The translations under genes and the position numbers were made by a program. Shown here piece by piece: positions 1 to 9,500 of a stretch of 32,759 nt of DNA (position 1 is its first letter; the number at the start of each line of letters is the position of its first letter). The stretch comes from Tritrichomonas foetus (lineage: Eukaryota > Parabasalia > Tritrichomonadida > Tritrichomonadidae), in assembly GCA_001839685.1 (NCBI GenBank), contig MLAK01001092.1:1-32759 (forward strand). Direction: 5' to 3'. The notes beneath the pieces are model-generated. The model was not told the origin of the DNA and made no database searches. It saw nothing but the letters and a program-made list of their open reading frames with translations.

Positions 1-321
1 ATTTGTAATTCTTCATGTGTAAAGAATTACCTATTCATCTGCACTACAAACAAGTTTAAAAAACTTACGACCAAATTTGCTGTTTCTCAATAAAAGTAAA
101 TTAAGTTCGATAATAATTACAAATGAGAATTTATATGAGCAATCAATTATTTGAATGATATTGAATAATTTAAATACTTCTCAATATTTTGAATAAAAGG
201 TCAATTTATGTGGAGTCGGCCCTTAAAAATTCAATTCTTTAAAAAATAAAATACCCGTATAAACTTTTTCTTTAATAATATAGCCGACCAAAGTTTTCAA
301 ATAAAATATTTGAGCTAACAA
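1..321. other. 5' intergenic region of the first gene, with two inverted repeats
   Basis: No coding sequence is seen. A perfect 9-bp hairpin lies at 5-13/22-30 (GTAATTCTT and AAGAATTAC, 8-nt loop). A GC-rich 6-bp inverted repeat, GTCGGC (215-220) and GCCGAC (283-288), stands out in very AT-rich DNA and frames the region just upstream of the ATG at 322. A TCAAAT element at 297-302 sits 23 nt before that ATG and resembles the TCA core of the trichomonad initiator, but it does not match the full TCAYW consensus. Confidence 0.5.
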
Positions 322-2541
322 ATGGCTCTTTTGATCTTATTTTGTCTATTTAACCTATCTTTCCAAGTAACCCCTTCATCCAAAAAACTATCGCTTCATA
401 ATTCTGCTCGCCAAAATCAACGAATTGGCAAATTAAGATTATTATCTGTTTATGACGAAAATGATGACGAATCAAAGCATGAAAGATTCAACAAAAAAGT
501 CGATTATGAAAAATACAACGATAATTCAGAATATAAGAAACAAAAATATGCGAAAATCGATGACGACGATCATGAAAATGTGAAATCCAAAAAGAAATAC
601 GACAATGAAGAGGAAGAAAATTATCCAAAGAAAAACTCGCATGTTTTTAATCAAAGAAGCAGATTTGCCTATTCAGATAAAAGTGACGATAGTAATTATC
701 GAAAGGACACCAAAAAATATGGCACAGATGAAAGTTACGGAAATGATAATTTAAAATATAATAAAAAAGATGATCAAGATGATGTGAATTCCAATTTGCC
801 AAGAAAATCATTTTCCGATAAAAAAGATCGTGAAGATGGTAAAAATAATGAAGATGACAGCGATAATCATCTTTATTATAAACCAGCCAAAAAAGGCACA
901 ATTTCTGATAAAAAATACGAAGATGAACCTGAAACATCTGTGAAAAAATATAATAATAACAATAATCATTACAATAATAAGAATAATAACAATTATGACA
1001 ATACCAACAATTATAATTACAATAAAAACAATAATAAGAATAATAGCTATGATAATGATGATGATTACTATAAGAATAAAAATTCAAACAAATACAAGAA
1101 TTATTATAGCAAATATAATAATTATAATTCAAATTATAACAAGCATGATACCATCAACAAGAAGAATGATGATAATGATGATTTACGTGTCGAGAACCCA
1201 AAAAAGAAATATGATTACGATTTAGACGAACAAAAGAATACAAAAAGAGACACAGAAGATGATGATGTAAAATCTAAAAAGAGTACATATTCAAAGAAGA
1301 CGTACAAAGACGAATATGAAGATGATTCAAAAACAAAAGTGACAAATAAAGATTCAAATGATTATGATGATGACTTAAATCAACATCCAAGAAAAAAACT
1401 TTACCAATCAAATAAAACTAGCGACTATACAACAAATCGCACAGGTACTGCCAGAAATAATACAAACCATTACATCAATAATACAAATATATATGGAAAT
1501 ACTAACCATTCAATTAATGATTTTAGAAATCAATCTTCGAATTTCATCAACGGAAACAACTTAACCAACAATTATTCCCAAAATGATTCAAACAGCATTG
1601 ATGGAAGTAAAGTTGATTTAGATGCATCAAATGCTGTTCAAAAAACCAAGACTGAGGATGATCAACAAGTTGAACCAAAAGATTCCGATTCCACAAATAT
1701 TGTAAATAAAACCGTGGATGAAGATCATCCTACTTTCGGTGTATTACCAAGTTATCAAAACTCAGAATCAACCAAAGTCTTCATTGAGATAGAAAAGAGC
1801 CAAAATTCTACGGAAGCAATAACTCAGACATATACACAAAACAAAGAAAATAGTGATGAAAAAGTTGATACAACTCCAATTCCCCATTCTGTAAATGAGA
1901 AAGAAGTTGAAGCTACAAAATCAGTTGAAAAAGATCATGAAATGACTTCATCCAGTTCCAAAGCCGAAAAGAAAGATGATAACGAAGATGATGAAAAAAG
2001 AAATGAAAAGAAAGAAGTAAATAGTAAAGTTACAGATGATAAAGAAGAGAAGAAAGACGCCAAAACAGAAACAGAAACAGAAACGAGCAGCAAGCCTGGA
2101 AACAAAGACGAAATAACTGAAGCTCCCACTCAAAGTATTACAAGAGAAGAAATAAAGAAAGGTAAAGATGAAGTAATTGAAGCAACAAAAGCTTATAATA
2201 GCAAAGAAGAAAAGAAAGAAGATAAGGAAGAAAAGAAGGAAGATAATGGAAAAGACAACTCAAATGAAAGGAAAATTAATAATCCTGCTGAAGATAAGAA
2301 GAACATCATTGACAACAAAGATGAAGATGAAATCAACAAAGATTTACACAATTTAATTCACCATAAAGACAAGCCCAAGAAGAGTTCTGGATTATTGTCT
2401 GGTGCAACATTTTTGGTTTCTATTTCATCAATTGTTGTCGTTGTTGCTCTACTTTTTTATTTTGTCTGCGGTCATAAACCGATCAGACTTGATCTCATTC
2501 AAGCTGATCAGCCTTTATTAGAACAAGAAGAATTCTTTTAA
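322..2541 (+). CDS. Type I membrane protein with a K/D/N/Y-rich low-complexity ectodomain
   Basis: 739 residues. Residues 1 to about 15 (MALLILFCLFNLSF) look like a signal peptide. Residues about 35-690 are one highly charged, low-complexity region: K/D/Y-rich first, then a poly-Asn/Tyr stretch (about 205-275), then a K/E/D-rich stretch with many potential N-glycosylation sequons. One strong hydrophobic segment (about 695-717) is followed by a 22-residue tail. The tail holds DQPLL (729-733), which matches the DxxLL dileucine signal recognised by GGA adaptors, followed by acidic residues and a terminal Phe-Phe. Topology is therefore predicted as large ectodomain, single membrane span and short cytosolic tail. 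ATG at 322 is chosen because an in-frame TAA lies two codons upstream (316-318). The stop context is TAAA. No enzymatic domain is recognised. Surface, lysosomal/Golgi cycling receptor or coat-like roles are possible, but no function can be assigned. Confidence 0.85.
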   Translation: MALLILFCLFNLSFQVTPSSKKLSLHNSARQNQRIGKLRLLSVYDENDDESKHERFNKKVDYEKYNDNSEYKKQKYAKIDDDDHENVKSKKKYDNEEEENYPKKNSHVFNQRSRFAYSDKSDDSNYRKDTKKYGTDESYGNDNLKYNKKDDQDDVNSNLPRKSFSDKKDREDGKNNEDDSDNHLYYKPAKKGTISDKKYEDEPETSVKKYNNNNNHYNNKNNNNYDNTNNYNYNKNNNKNNSYDNDDDYYKNKNSNKYKNYYSKYNNYNSNYNKHDTINKKNDDNDDLRVENPKKKYDYDLDEQKNTKRDTEDDDVKSKKSTYSKKTYKDEYEDDSKTKVTNKDSNDYDDDLNQHPRKKLYQSNKTSDYTTNRTGTARNNTNHYINNTNIYGNTNHSINDFRNQSSNFINGNNLTNNYSQNDSNSIDGSKVDLDASNAVQKTKTEDDQQVEPKDSDSTNIVNKTVDEDHPTFGVLPSYQNSESTKVFIEIEKSQNSTEAITQTYTQNKENSDEKVDTTPIPHSVNEKEVEATKSVEKDHEMTSSSSKAEKKDDNEDDEKRNEKKEVNSKVTDDKEEKKDAKTETETETSSKPGNKDEITEAPTQSITREEIKKGKDEVIEATKAYNSKEEKKEDKEEKKEDNGKDNSNERKINNPAEDKKNIIDNKDEDEINKDLHNLIHHKDKPKKSSGLLSGATFLVSISSIVVVVALLFYFVCGHKPIRLDLIQADQPLLEQEEFF
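950..1160 (+). repeat. AAT/AAC-rich trinucleotide low-complexity tract inside the first gene
   Basis: Irregular AAT, AAC, TAT and GAT triplets encode the Asn/Tyr/Asp-rich segment of the membrane protein. The tract stays in frame and is a likely site of length variation between strains. Confidence 0.7.
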
Positions 2542-2753
2542 AATATACTATTATTTTTTTTATCAATAAATTTATTCTGTAAGACATCAACTTTTTATCC
2601 TCTCCTCACTTTTTTATTCAAGAAATTCTTTTAAATTGCCTGTAAAATACAATTGTATTATCTCAATGATATTTTCCTTAAAAATGGGTATTTATTATAT
2701 ACTGTCCACATGAAGCTGTATAGAAAAACAATTCCTTGGGATATTACTCAGGC

Positions 2754-3470
2754 TTAATATTGACTTCTCTTTTTCCCACTATAATAGTAGTCAACACCAA
2801 AAACATTGCTAGATTCAATGCAACAATCTGTGTAAACACCAATTTTGTTTGGATAAACTCTCACCATCACAATCAACGCGACAATTGATAAAGTGTATAT
2901 AATAGCAAGAACAGATGCAGTTGTCATGAATGGAAAAATCTTTCGACAAGAATATCCATCAATGATATTATCCATTTGATCTGGAATTTCATCGCTTTTC
3001 ATGTTTTCCAAATGATATTTTTCAAAAAATGATTTCAAAGGATCTTTCTCGCGATCATTCCAGTATTTCGTGATATTTTGAACAAGAGTTTCTAGACCAT
3101 AATTGCAATTTTTCTTTGATGTTTCTATATTAGCAACAATTGAAATAGCAGCAAGTGGCAAAATAATAAAACATGATAAAAAAGTTATGGTTAAAAATTG
3201 CTTTGCTCGATAACCACAAGCAAGCATTAGAATGGAAAAAATTAAACATAAAAATGACATCGAAATTATGGCATATGCATAGCCTTCTAAAAATAAAGAT
3301 GATAAAGAAAAAAAAGAGTGACAAGTGGAAATAATATAAAACAAATAAATTGCAGCGGAAAAAGCGCAGCAAACACAGCCGCTAATTCCTGAAAATAAAA
3401 TCAACTTTTTAAGGACCCTTATATGGGGTTCAGATGTTGTCAGTGCGGGATCGCTGTGGGGACCTCCCAT
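2754..3470 (-). CDS. Four-pass tetraspanin-like membrane protein
   Basis: 238 residues with four hydrophobic segments at about 22-48, 62-86, 92-114 and 180-204. The short first loop and a long second loop (about 115-178) give tetraspanin-like topology. The long loop carries cysteines at 122 and 175 and one N-glycosylation sequon (N132). The CCG motif that defines classical tetraspanins is missing, so this is a divergent member or an unrelated four-pass protein. Cysteines at the TM1 start (GCVCC, 31-35) and just after TM4 (CC, 216-217) could be palmitoylated, which is common in tetraspanins. The N-terminus MGGPHS formally fits a myristoylation pattern, but that is weak evidence. The tail ends in a Tyr-rich sequence (YYYSGKKRSQY). 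It converges on the first gene and lies 385 bp downstream of the kinase locus on the same strand. Trichomonads have expanded tetraspanin families tied to adhesion and vesicles; assignment here rests on topology only. Confidence 0.72.
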   Translation of the reverse strand: MGGPHSDPALTTSEPHIRVLKKLILFSGISGCVCCAFSAAIYLFYIISTCHSFFSLSSLFLEGYAYAIISMSFLCLIFSILMLACGYRAKQFLTITFLSCFIILPLAAISIVANIETSKKNCNYGLETLVQNITKYWNDREKDPLKSFFEKYHLENMKSDEIPDQMDNIIDGYSCRKIFPFMTTASVLAIIYTLSIVALIVMVRVYPNKIGVYTDCCIESSNVFGVDYYYSGKKRSQY

Positions 3471-3855
3471 CTGATCGAAAAATCAATTAAACACGTCTGA
3501 CACAATTTATCGTCTTTTACTCTGAAAAAGTGAATTTTTCATTAGAAAAACAGTTTGAATGCTGCCCCTGATAGAAATCAATAAATCAAAGCTATATAAG
3601 GGGAAAAAAGTCGTTGATATATTACATCTGAGGTGACACTCAAAATCAAAGTTATATTATTAGTTTTATTTAAAAAACAATTTTTACCGAGATGAAATTC
3701 TTTTCATGTTAAAAAAATCTGATGTGGTATTCTTTTTATGAGAGAAAAATAACTAGAACTGAATAAAATAATAAAACTATTTCTAGAAATCTATGATTTA
3801 TTATAACCTTAAAAGCCACAAAATATGGTTAAAAAGGCAATAAATAAAAGTGTTT
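3471..3855. other. Intergenic region between kinase locus 3' end and tetraspanin-like gene
   Basis: AT-rich spacer with no coding sequence. It must hold the 3' end signals of the kinase/helical-repeat gene and the promoter of the tetraspanin-like gene, both on the minus strand. No convincing initiator was found directly before the ATG at 3470; the closest is GATCAG abutting the start. Confidence 0.4.
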
Positions 3856-5109
3856 TTATAATGGAGAATCTGCGAATACCAATAAAATGTTTTTCTTTTT
3901 ATTGATTTCAGGATCATTAAATTCTTTCTCTTTAATGAAATCAATTATTTTAAAATCATTCATTTCTTTTAAATTTTGGGGCCTCATTGCCAAAACAACT
4001 AACGTTTTCATCATTGCTAAATTAAGAGTTGCACATTTTGAATCAAAAAACTTTTGGGATTCACGAATTAAATAACAAAATTCTTTACAATAGGTAATTT
4101 TGGACATTGCGGAAATAAATTCTAAGGAATCAATTAATATTTGATTTTGCTGTAAATTATCATAAATTTTTTCTTCTAAAACTTTATCAACATATTTTTC
4201 TAAAAATGAAGTTTTATTAATTTTCATTAAAACCTCAGCAGAAAATTCGATTTTTTTGAGTATTAAATTCGTCACTCTTAAATTTTTTTCTTGAATAACC
4301 TTGGATAAAAAGAAAATCATTGATTGTGATGTGTAAATAGTGTTTCCAATTTTGTCATATAAAAGTAATAGAATTGGTAAGCAATTTACATTTGATAGCC
4401 AAATTAAATCTTCTTCAAATTTATTAGCATAAATTTCCGCAATCCCACAAAGTTCAAAAACGATTGTTTCTTCTTCTTCTTTAAGAATACTCATTAATTG
4501 AATAAGTTCTTTAATAAATATAAATGATGGGCTCGATTTTCGAATTAAAATTGAAAGAAACTCATGATAAAATTTATTGTCATATAAAAAATGGAGAATT
4601 CCATCATCAATTGTGTCACAAATCGAACTATAATGATTACTATTAGTTATATCCTCAGAAGTACCGCAATCATTTATATTATTTATATAACAGATAACTT
4701 TAGCGTATTGTTTAATTATTTTCTCAATTGTGAGACTTTTTATAAGTAAATCCACAATTTGTGATTTTTTACCATACAATTCATTACAAAGGAGACCAAA
4801 TAGCACTCTAATTAAATTATTTCCAAGGTCATTTGAAACAAAATCATCATATTTATTGAGTAAAAAGTCGAATACTTTAGGATTATTAATATAATCTACG
4901 TTTTTTACCAATATTGAAAATATTCTCAAGATTTGTGGGCCAAATAAGTCTAATGAAACATCATTAAAATTGATTTGACTTATTTCATTTGGAATTTCTT
5001 CGGCAAGTAGATTTAAAATTGAATAAGTAGAGTTTTTATCCAAAGGAAGGAGTTTATATGACTCATTTTTGATAAATTCTTCTTTTTTATTTGGAAAATG
5101 TTCAATCAT
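3856..5109 (-). CDS. Helical-repeat (ARM-like) C-terminal part of the TKL kinase, in the -1 frame
   Basis: 417 residues from the ATG at 5109, almost entirely Leu/Ile-rich amphipathic helices, resembling the armadillo-like regions found C-terminal to many trichomonad TKL kinases. It is probably not an independent gene. Its frame is open upstream of the ATG and the codons just before it read DEVAIAYALQ, which continue smoothly from the kinase residues ELQPYLKK when the ribosome slips to the -1 frame at A AAA AAG (5145-5139). The zero-frame kinase ends only three codons after this site. Joined, the product would be about 813 residues. Alternatives are a one-base deletion in the A-run, real or an assembly error, or two separate proteins, which is less likely because no promoter fits in the 20-bp gap. 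The stop context is TAAA. There are no transmembrane segments. Confidence 0.75.
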   Translation of the reverse strand: MIEHFPNKKEEFIKNESYKLLPLDKNSTYSILNLLAEEIPNEISQINFNDVSLDLFGPQILRIFSILVKNVDYINNPKVFDFLLNKYDDFVSNDLGNNLIRVLFGLLCNELYGKKSQIVDLLIKSLTIEKIIKQYAKVICYINNINDCGTSEDITNSNHYSSICDTIDDGILHFLYDNKFYHEFLSILIRKSSPSFIFIKELIQLMSILKEEEETIVFELCGIAEIYANKFEEDLIWLSNVNCLPILLLLYDKIGNTIYTSQSMIFFLSKVIQEKNLRVTNLILKKIEFSAEVLMKINKTSFLEKYVDKVLEEKIYDNLQQNQILIDSLEFISAMSKITYCKEFCYLIRESQKFFDSKCATLNLAMMKTLVVLAMRPQNLKEMNDFKIIDFIKEKEFNDPEINKKKNILLVFADSPL

Positions 5110-5127
5110 TTGTAAAGCATAAGCGAT

Positions 5128-5145
5128 TGCTACTTCATCTTTTTT
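5128..5145 (-). promoter_or_regulatory. Candidate -1 ribosomal frameshift site (A AAA AAG) or indel
   Basis: Reading on the minus strand, the kinase codons are TTA AAA AAG ATG AAG TAG. The heptamer A AAA AAG (5145-5139) has the X XXY YYZ phase required for tandem -1 slippage, and slippage leads directly into the 417-codon downstream frame. Five nucleotides further on, GTAGCA (5133-5128) can pair with TGCTTTAC (5119-5112) through six base pairs with a UU bulge and an 8-nt loop. That is a weak but correctly placed stimulator. A missing A in the six-A run would give the same reading, so assembly error remains a live alternative. Confidence 0.5.
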
Positions 5146-6296
5146 AAATAAGGTTGCAATTCAGTAATATCATTAAATTTGGTATATTCAATATGATTAT
5201 CGATATAATCATTGGTTTGATCATTCAAATAAACGTCATTAATTTGATTTTCTTGATCAAAATCGAGCAAAGAAGGAGGAACGAGATTAAATTTCATTTT
5301 CTTAATGTTACAATCAGGTAATTCTTTATCTATTTCTTGATTCTCATTTTTAGTTTCTTTGAGTATTAGAAGTGGATTTCCTTCATCAATATAGGAAGTT
5401 AAATTTAAATTATTAACAAATAATTCAATTTCTTTTAAATCAGTTCCTTCAAAAAAAACTTGACCTGTTTCAAACAATTGCAAAATTTCTGGGAAATTTG
5501 GTCTTTCAGCAGGACTATCTCTCCAGCATCGCTGCATGAGCCTTTTCAAGCCATTTGGGATATTTTTTGGGATTACTGGTCTTTCTTTATCCATTACAAC
5601 AGCTACAGCAACTTGAGCTGCATTTAATTTGTGGAAAGGCGTTTTTTTTGTTACCATTTCATATAAAAGTAAACCAAACGAATAAACATCAACTTTGGCT
5701 GTATAATTCCCAGTTGAAAAAAGTTCAGGTGCCATCCAATGTGCTGTTCCAATATATTTTGTTTTAAGATCATCTTTTCCAGTACTTGAAAAGCAAGAAA
5801 CTCCAAAATCACAAATTTTAGGTAAATAATTTTCATCCAATAAAATGTTCAATGATTTCAAATCTCGATGAATAATTGAAAGAGAATGAAGTTCTTTCAT
5901 TCCTCGGGAAACACCAATTGCAATTTTAGTTAATTGCGTTCCATCTATCATTGGATATTCTTCTTTATTTCTAAGTGCATTAAATAATGACCCATTTTTT
6001 ATATATTTTGTGATGATTGTAAAAGGAGCGGAATTGGTAAAGCCTAAAAATGGCAATAAAAATCGATAATTACATTTTGAAAGAACATTAACTTCTCTGA
6101 CAAAGTATTTTAAGTGTTTCCCTTCAAGTGATTCAAAATTTAATTTTTTAACAGCACATTCTGTACCAGATTTCAGGTGAATTGCATGATACACTTCTCC
6201 AAATCCACCACTTCCAATAACTTTGTCTATACGAAAGTCTTCAAGCTTGACAATAAAATTTCCAAGACCAGAAAGTATTTTTTCAAGTTTGTTCAT
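5130..6296 (-). CDS. TKL-family protein kinase domain (N-terminal part of the split gene)
   Basis: 388 residues with a complete, apparently active kinase domain at about 21-277. The motifs visible are: glycine loop GSGGFGEV (28-35), the VAIK lysine K50 (AVKK), alpha-C glutamate E68, catalytic loop HRDLKSLN (143-150, base D145), DFG (163-165), activation segment ending in APE (189-191), DVYSFG (203-208), and the conserved arginine R265 in ERPNF. The pattern GTAHWMAPE and HRDLKSLN fits the tyrosine-kinase-like group, whose members usually phosphorylate Ser/Thr. After the domain, about 110 residues form a linker ending PYLKKMK. ATG 6296 is the first in frame; an in-frame TAA lies four codons upstream. 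An unusual set of alternating inverted repeats lies 12-60 nt upstream. The natural protein probably continues into the helical-repeat frame at 3856-5109. Substrates are unknown. Confidence 0.9.
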   Translation of the reverse strand: MNKLEKILSGLGNFIVKLEDFRIDKVIGSGGFGEVYHAIHLKSGTECAVKKLNFESLEGKHLKYFVREVNVLSKCNYRFLLPFLGFTNSAPFTIITKYIKNGSLFNALRNKEEYPMIDGTQLTKIAIGVSRGMKELHSLSIIHRDLKSLNILLDENYLPKICDFGVSCFSSTGKDDLKTKYIGTAHWMAPELFSTGNYTAKVDVYSFGLLLYEMVTKKTPFHKLNAAQVAVAVVMDKERPVIPKNIPNGLKRLMQRCWRDSPAERPNFPEILQLFETGQVFFEGTDLKEIELFVNNLNLTSYIDEGNPLLILKETKNENQEIDKELPDCNIKKMKFNLVPPSLLDFDQENQINDVYLNDQTNDYIDNHIEYTKFNDITELQPYLKKMK

Positions 6297-6307
6297 TTCA
6301 TGAAATT

Positions 6308-6356
6308 ATGTCACTTTTTTAAAAAAAGTGACATCTGACGATAATGTCACTTTTTT
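6308..6356. repeat. Three alternating 13-nt repeats upstream of the kinase gene
   Basis: ATGTCACTTTTTT occurs at 6308-6320 and again at 6344-6356. Its exact inverse AAAAAAGTGACAT lies between them at 6322-6334. The first and second copies form a perfect 27-bp palindrome with a 1-nt centre; the second and third form a hairpin with a 9-nt loop. The array sits 12-60 nt upstream of the kinase ATG (6296) on its minus-strand 5' side, so a promoter or 5' leader role is plausible. Confidence 0.8.
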
Positions 6357-6594
6357 GGAACCATATTCTATCACAATTTTTAACCCTTTTTCTTCAGAAT
6401 TAATAATAAAATGTGTCTCTGAAAAATGAATTTAGACTATTATCAAGAGCTAAAATTGTTGAGACTGTTATCAAAGGTCTAGAAGTGTATTTTATAAAAT
6501 TCTCAAAACACTGATACATGTTTCAAATAACCAAATGTTAATAATAAATCTTACAAATTAATAGAAATACAAAGTTCTTTTTACGATTCTATAT

Positions 6595-9500
6595 TTATTT
6601 ATTTACATACAAAATTCGATCTGTTGGAAGTGCAACATTCGGAATAAATCGAACTTCTCCTTTCTTAAGAACAGCAACCAAAATATGTTCATCAACAATG
6701 TAGCTCATTGCCACAATTTCTTCATCCTCAATTTTACAGATTTCATTTCCACTTAAATCAACATCAAGGAAATAGACTTCAAATTGAACAATTTTTCCAT
6801 TTCCTAAAGCCATGATTGCAAAATCAAATCCATCATGACTTGGCCAAGTGATCCATTTCACAACAGGAGCTGAAATTACACAAGAATTCAACAGCCAGCC
6901 ATTGATTGAATACACTGTAATTTCATTCACAATTAAATTTTGGGAATCGAATCGAGTTGTAAAAACCATTACAAATCCCCAACTTCGACTAATTATAACT
7001 TTTCTTGGCTGTCTCTTTTCGTTCATTTTAATCACATTAGATGTTCTTCCTGTTACTGAATCAATGAATATTAAATAACTATCTGAAGTTCCAACAACAA
7101 TCATATGATATTCTCTAGAAATTGCTGAACAAACAACTTCGCTTCGATATGAAGGAACTGAGAACTGTTTTGTAAATTCACATTTGTTAACTTTATAGCT
7201 ATTCACTATTGTATCAGCACCACCAGAAACAATAAATCCATCAATTGCAGAGATTGAAATGCAGTTGATTTTTCCAGAGTGTGATTGAATTTTCCTTTTT
7301 ATTTGGCTTGCTGTGTTTATGTAAATTAAGGCTCCTGTTGTCATTGAAACAATAATTTCTTCATTAGACAACATTGTAAAAGCTGTTGCATTTTGTGGAT
7401 CAATTGAAATTCCACTGTTTTTGGAAAATTCTATCTTATTATATTCACTTATCAAAATTTCATGAATACTTCCATTAGATAAAACCAAAATCAGCTTGAA
7501 TTTTTTATCAGACGTTTCTTTTATTGTGGAATAAATGATTTTATGATGTTCAATTGCATGGATAATTTGCAAATTTTTTGGTTTTATCAGACTTTGTTGT
7601 GCTAATGTTGATGAAAATGTTGCAGCTGATGAAATAGAAGATGAAATTGCAGAAGATAATGGTGAATTAAAAGTGGAAGAAATTGAAGAAGAATCTGATG
7701 GAGATTGTCCATCAAAATATTTCTTTGGATGTGGTTTTGTAAACATTTGATTAGGAATTTGTCCACAATGTTTTAATGTTGCTTCAATAAGTTTTCTTAA
7801 ATCATCATCATTACTATTTTCAGGATTAGACCAAACATCATCATACATATTTGGATCATATGTATTTTCTGCATCAAATGCAGCTTTACCTCTTTGTTTA
7901 TAACCCCAAACAAGATCAATCCAATCAGGCAGTTTTTCTGTGCATTTATCACATTCAAGTGCTTTTCGCATCACATAAATAAAGAAGAAATAATCATCTT
8001 TGGCCCAGGGTGGTAAAATAACATTATTTAATTTATTGCCATTAGCTACACCTAAATCAAACTCGTTCAAATTAACCAAAAAATCAGGTTGGAAATAAAA
8101 TTCTGGAGTTAGTTCTCGAAAATCATTCATATGTGATGTTACCATTCGATAACTGTCAGGAACAGATGCAAACAATCTTGCTGCATGATCAAATTTTCCG
8201 CTTTGCATTTGAATATGTAGAGTTGTAAATGGTTCCATTCTCATTAGCCATAAATAAACACATAATGGTGAAGTTGAATAAGATGAATACAAAAATGAAA
8301 CTTGACCAAATTGTTCCATATCACGAACACGTTTTTTGATTTCTTTCATTCTTTCAACACCAAGACACCCAACAGGTTTTGATAGATCTCTGAAAATATT
8401 TTCATCATTGAGATCAAGTTTTTCCGAAGTGAAATCAGAAATTACCCATGGCAAAATTGGATACATTGATGCTTTATTAAAAGATCGTCCTGAATAAATG
8501 TTTAGTAACATTAAATATTGGAAATTAGAGAGTTGTCGTTTTTGCCAACGTTCACAAATTCCATGAATTTCGAAAAATTCTGGTGATTTCATGGTTTGTA
8601 TTCTAGGATATGAAAGTTGAAGTGGATTTCTAAAAGATCTTTGTATCGATTTTCGAGATAGTGGTGTTAAAGCAGACAAAGTTGTAAATGAAGACAAACG
8701 TGAAACCGCCGAAATTCCAGATGGTGAATTTGGCGGTGAGGATGATACTAATTTAGTTGGAACATATTGTGATAAAAGTTTTGTTATTTCAGCATTAGTG
8801 GATTTTTTAAAGATAATGAAATAACTTTTTCCATTATATGTGAAGATTTCAATTCCATTTTTATAATGGAGCGGTTCACGCCAGAAAACATAGGAAATTT
8901 CTGAAAATTTAATCGTTTTGATTTTCTTCATAGATTGCAGCTGAATTGAATCAACATAGATATTAAATGTATAGTTATCAAATACCTTTGAAATTGTGCA
9001 TAGTTGACATTTTTCTCGAAAATATCGATAATATAAACCATTTAAAGATTTAAAGTTAATTAATCGATATGTTTTCGGTTTTGTTTCATTATTGTTTATA
9101 TCTTCAGTATTATACATTGTTATATCATGACGATTATCATTTTCACATGATGAAACTTGTAAAATTTTAGGTATTTTTTCAGTCATTTGTTTTAATTTTT
9201 TCTTATATTCTTTGTTTTGCCTTCTTGCTGATTCAATACAACCAAGATCTCGGCAAAAAGAAGCTTCTCTGTGATCATCAAATTTGAAATTTTGTTTCAT
9301 TTTGGCAGGAATGAAACAATTTGAGCATGCAATTGAATTTCTCTTCCAGTGTTTAATGGAATCATTGTAATGCCAAGGCGAACATTCCATTGTCATACTT
9401 TTCCAAAGATGCTGCCAAATCTTTTTCGATTCATGCATTTCATCATTCAATTGGTTATTTATTACAAAAACATCATAAAGATCTATTTCTTCATTTGTTC

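Noticed and set aside
647..1132. 161-codon frame antisense to the first gene
   Set aside because: Composed almost only of Tyr, Asn, His and Cys, as expected from the complement of an AAT/GAT repeat tract.
6334..6341. CTGACGA, matching the CUGANGA ribozyme core
   Set aside because: No GAAA core or stem II follows; it is the loop between two arms of the kinase upstream repeats.
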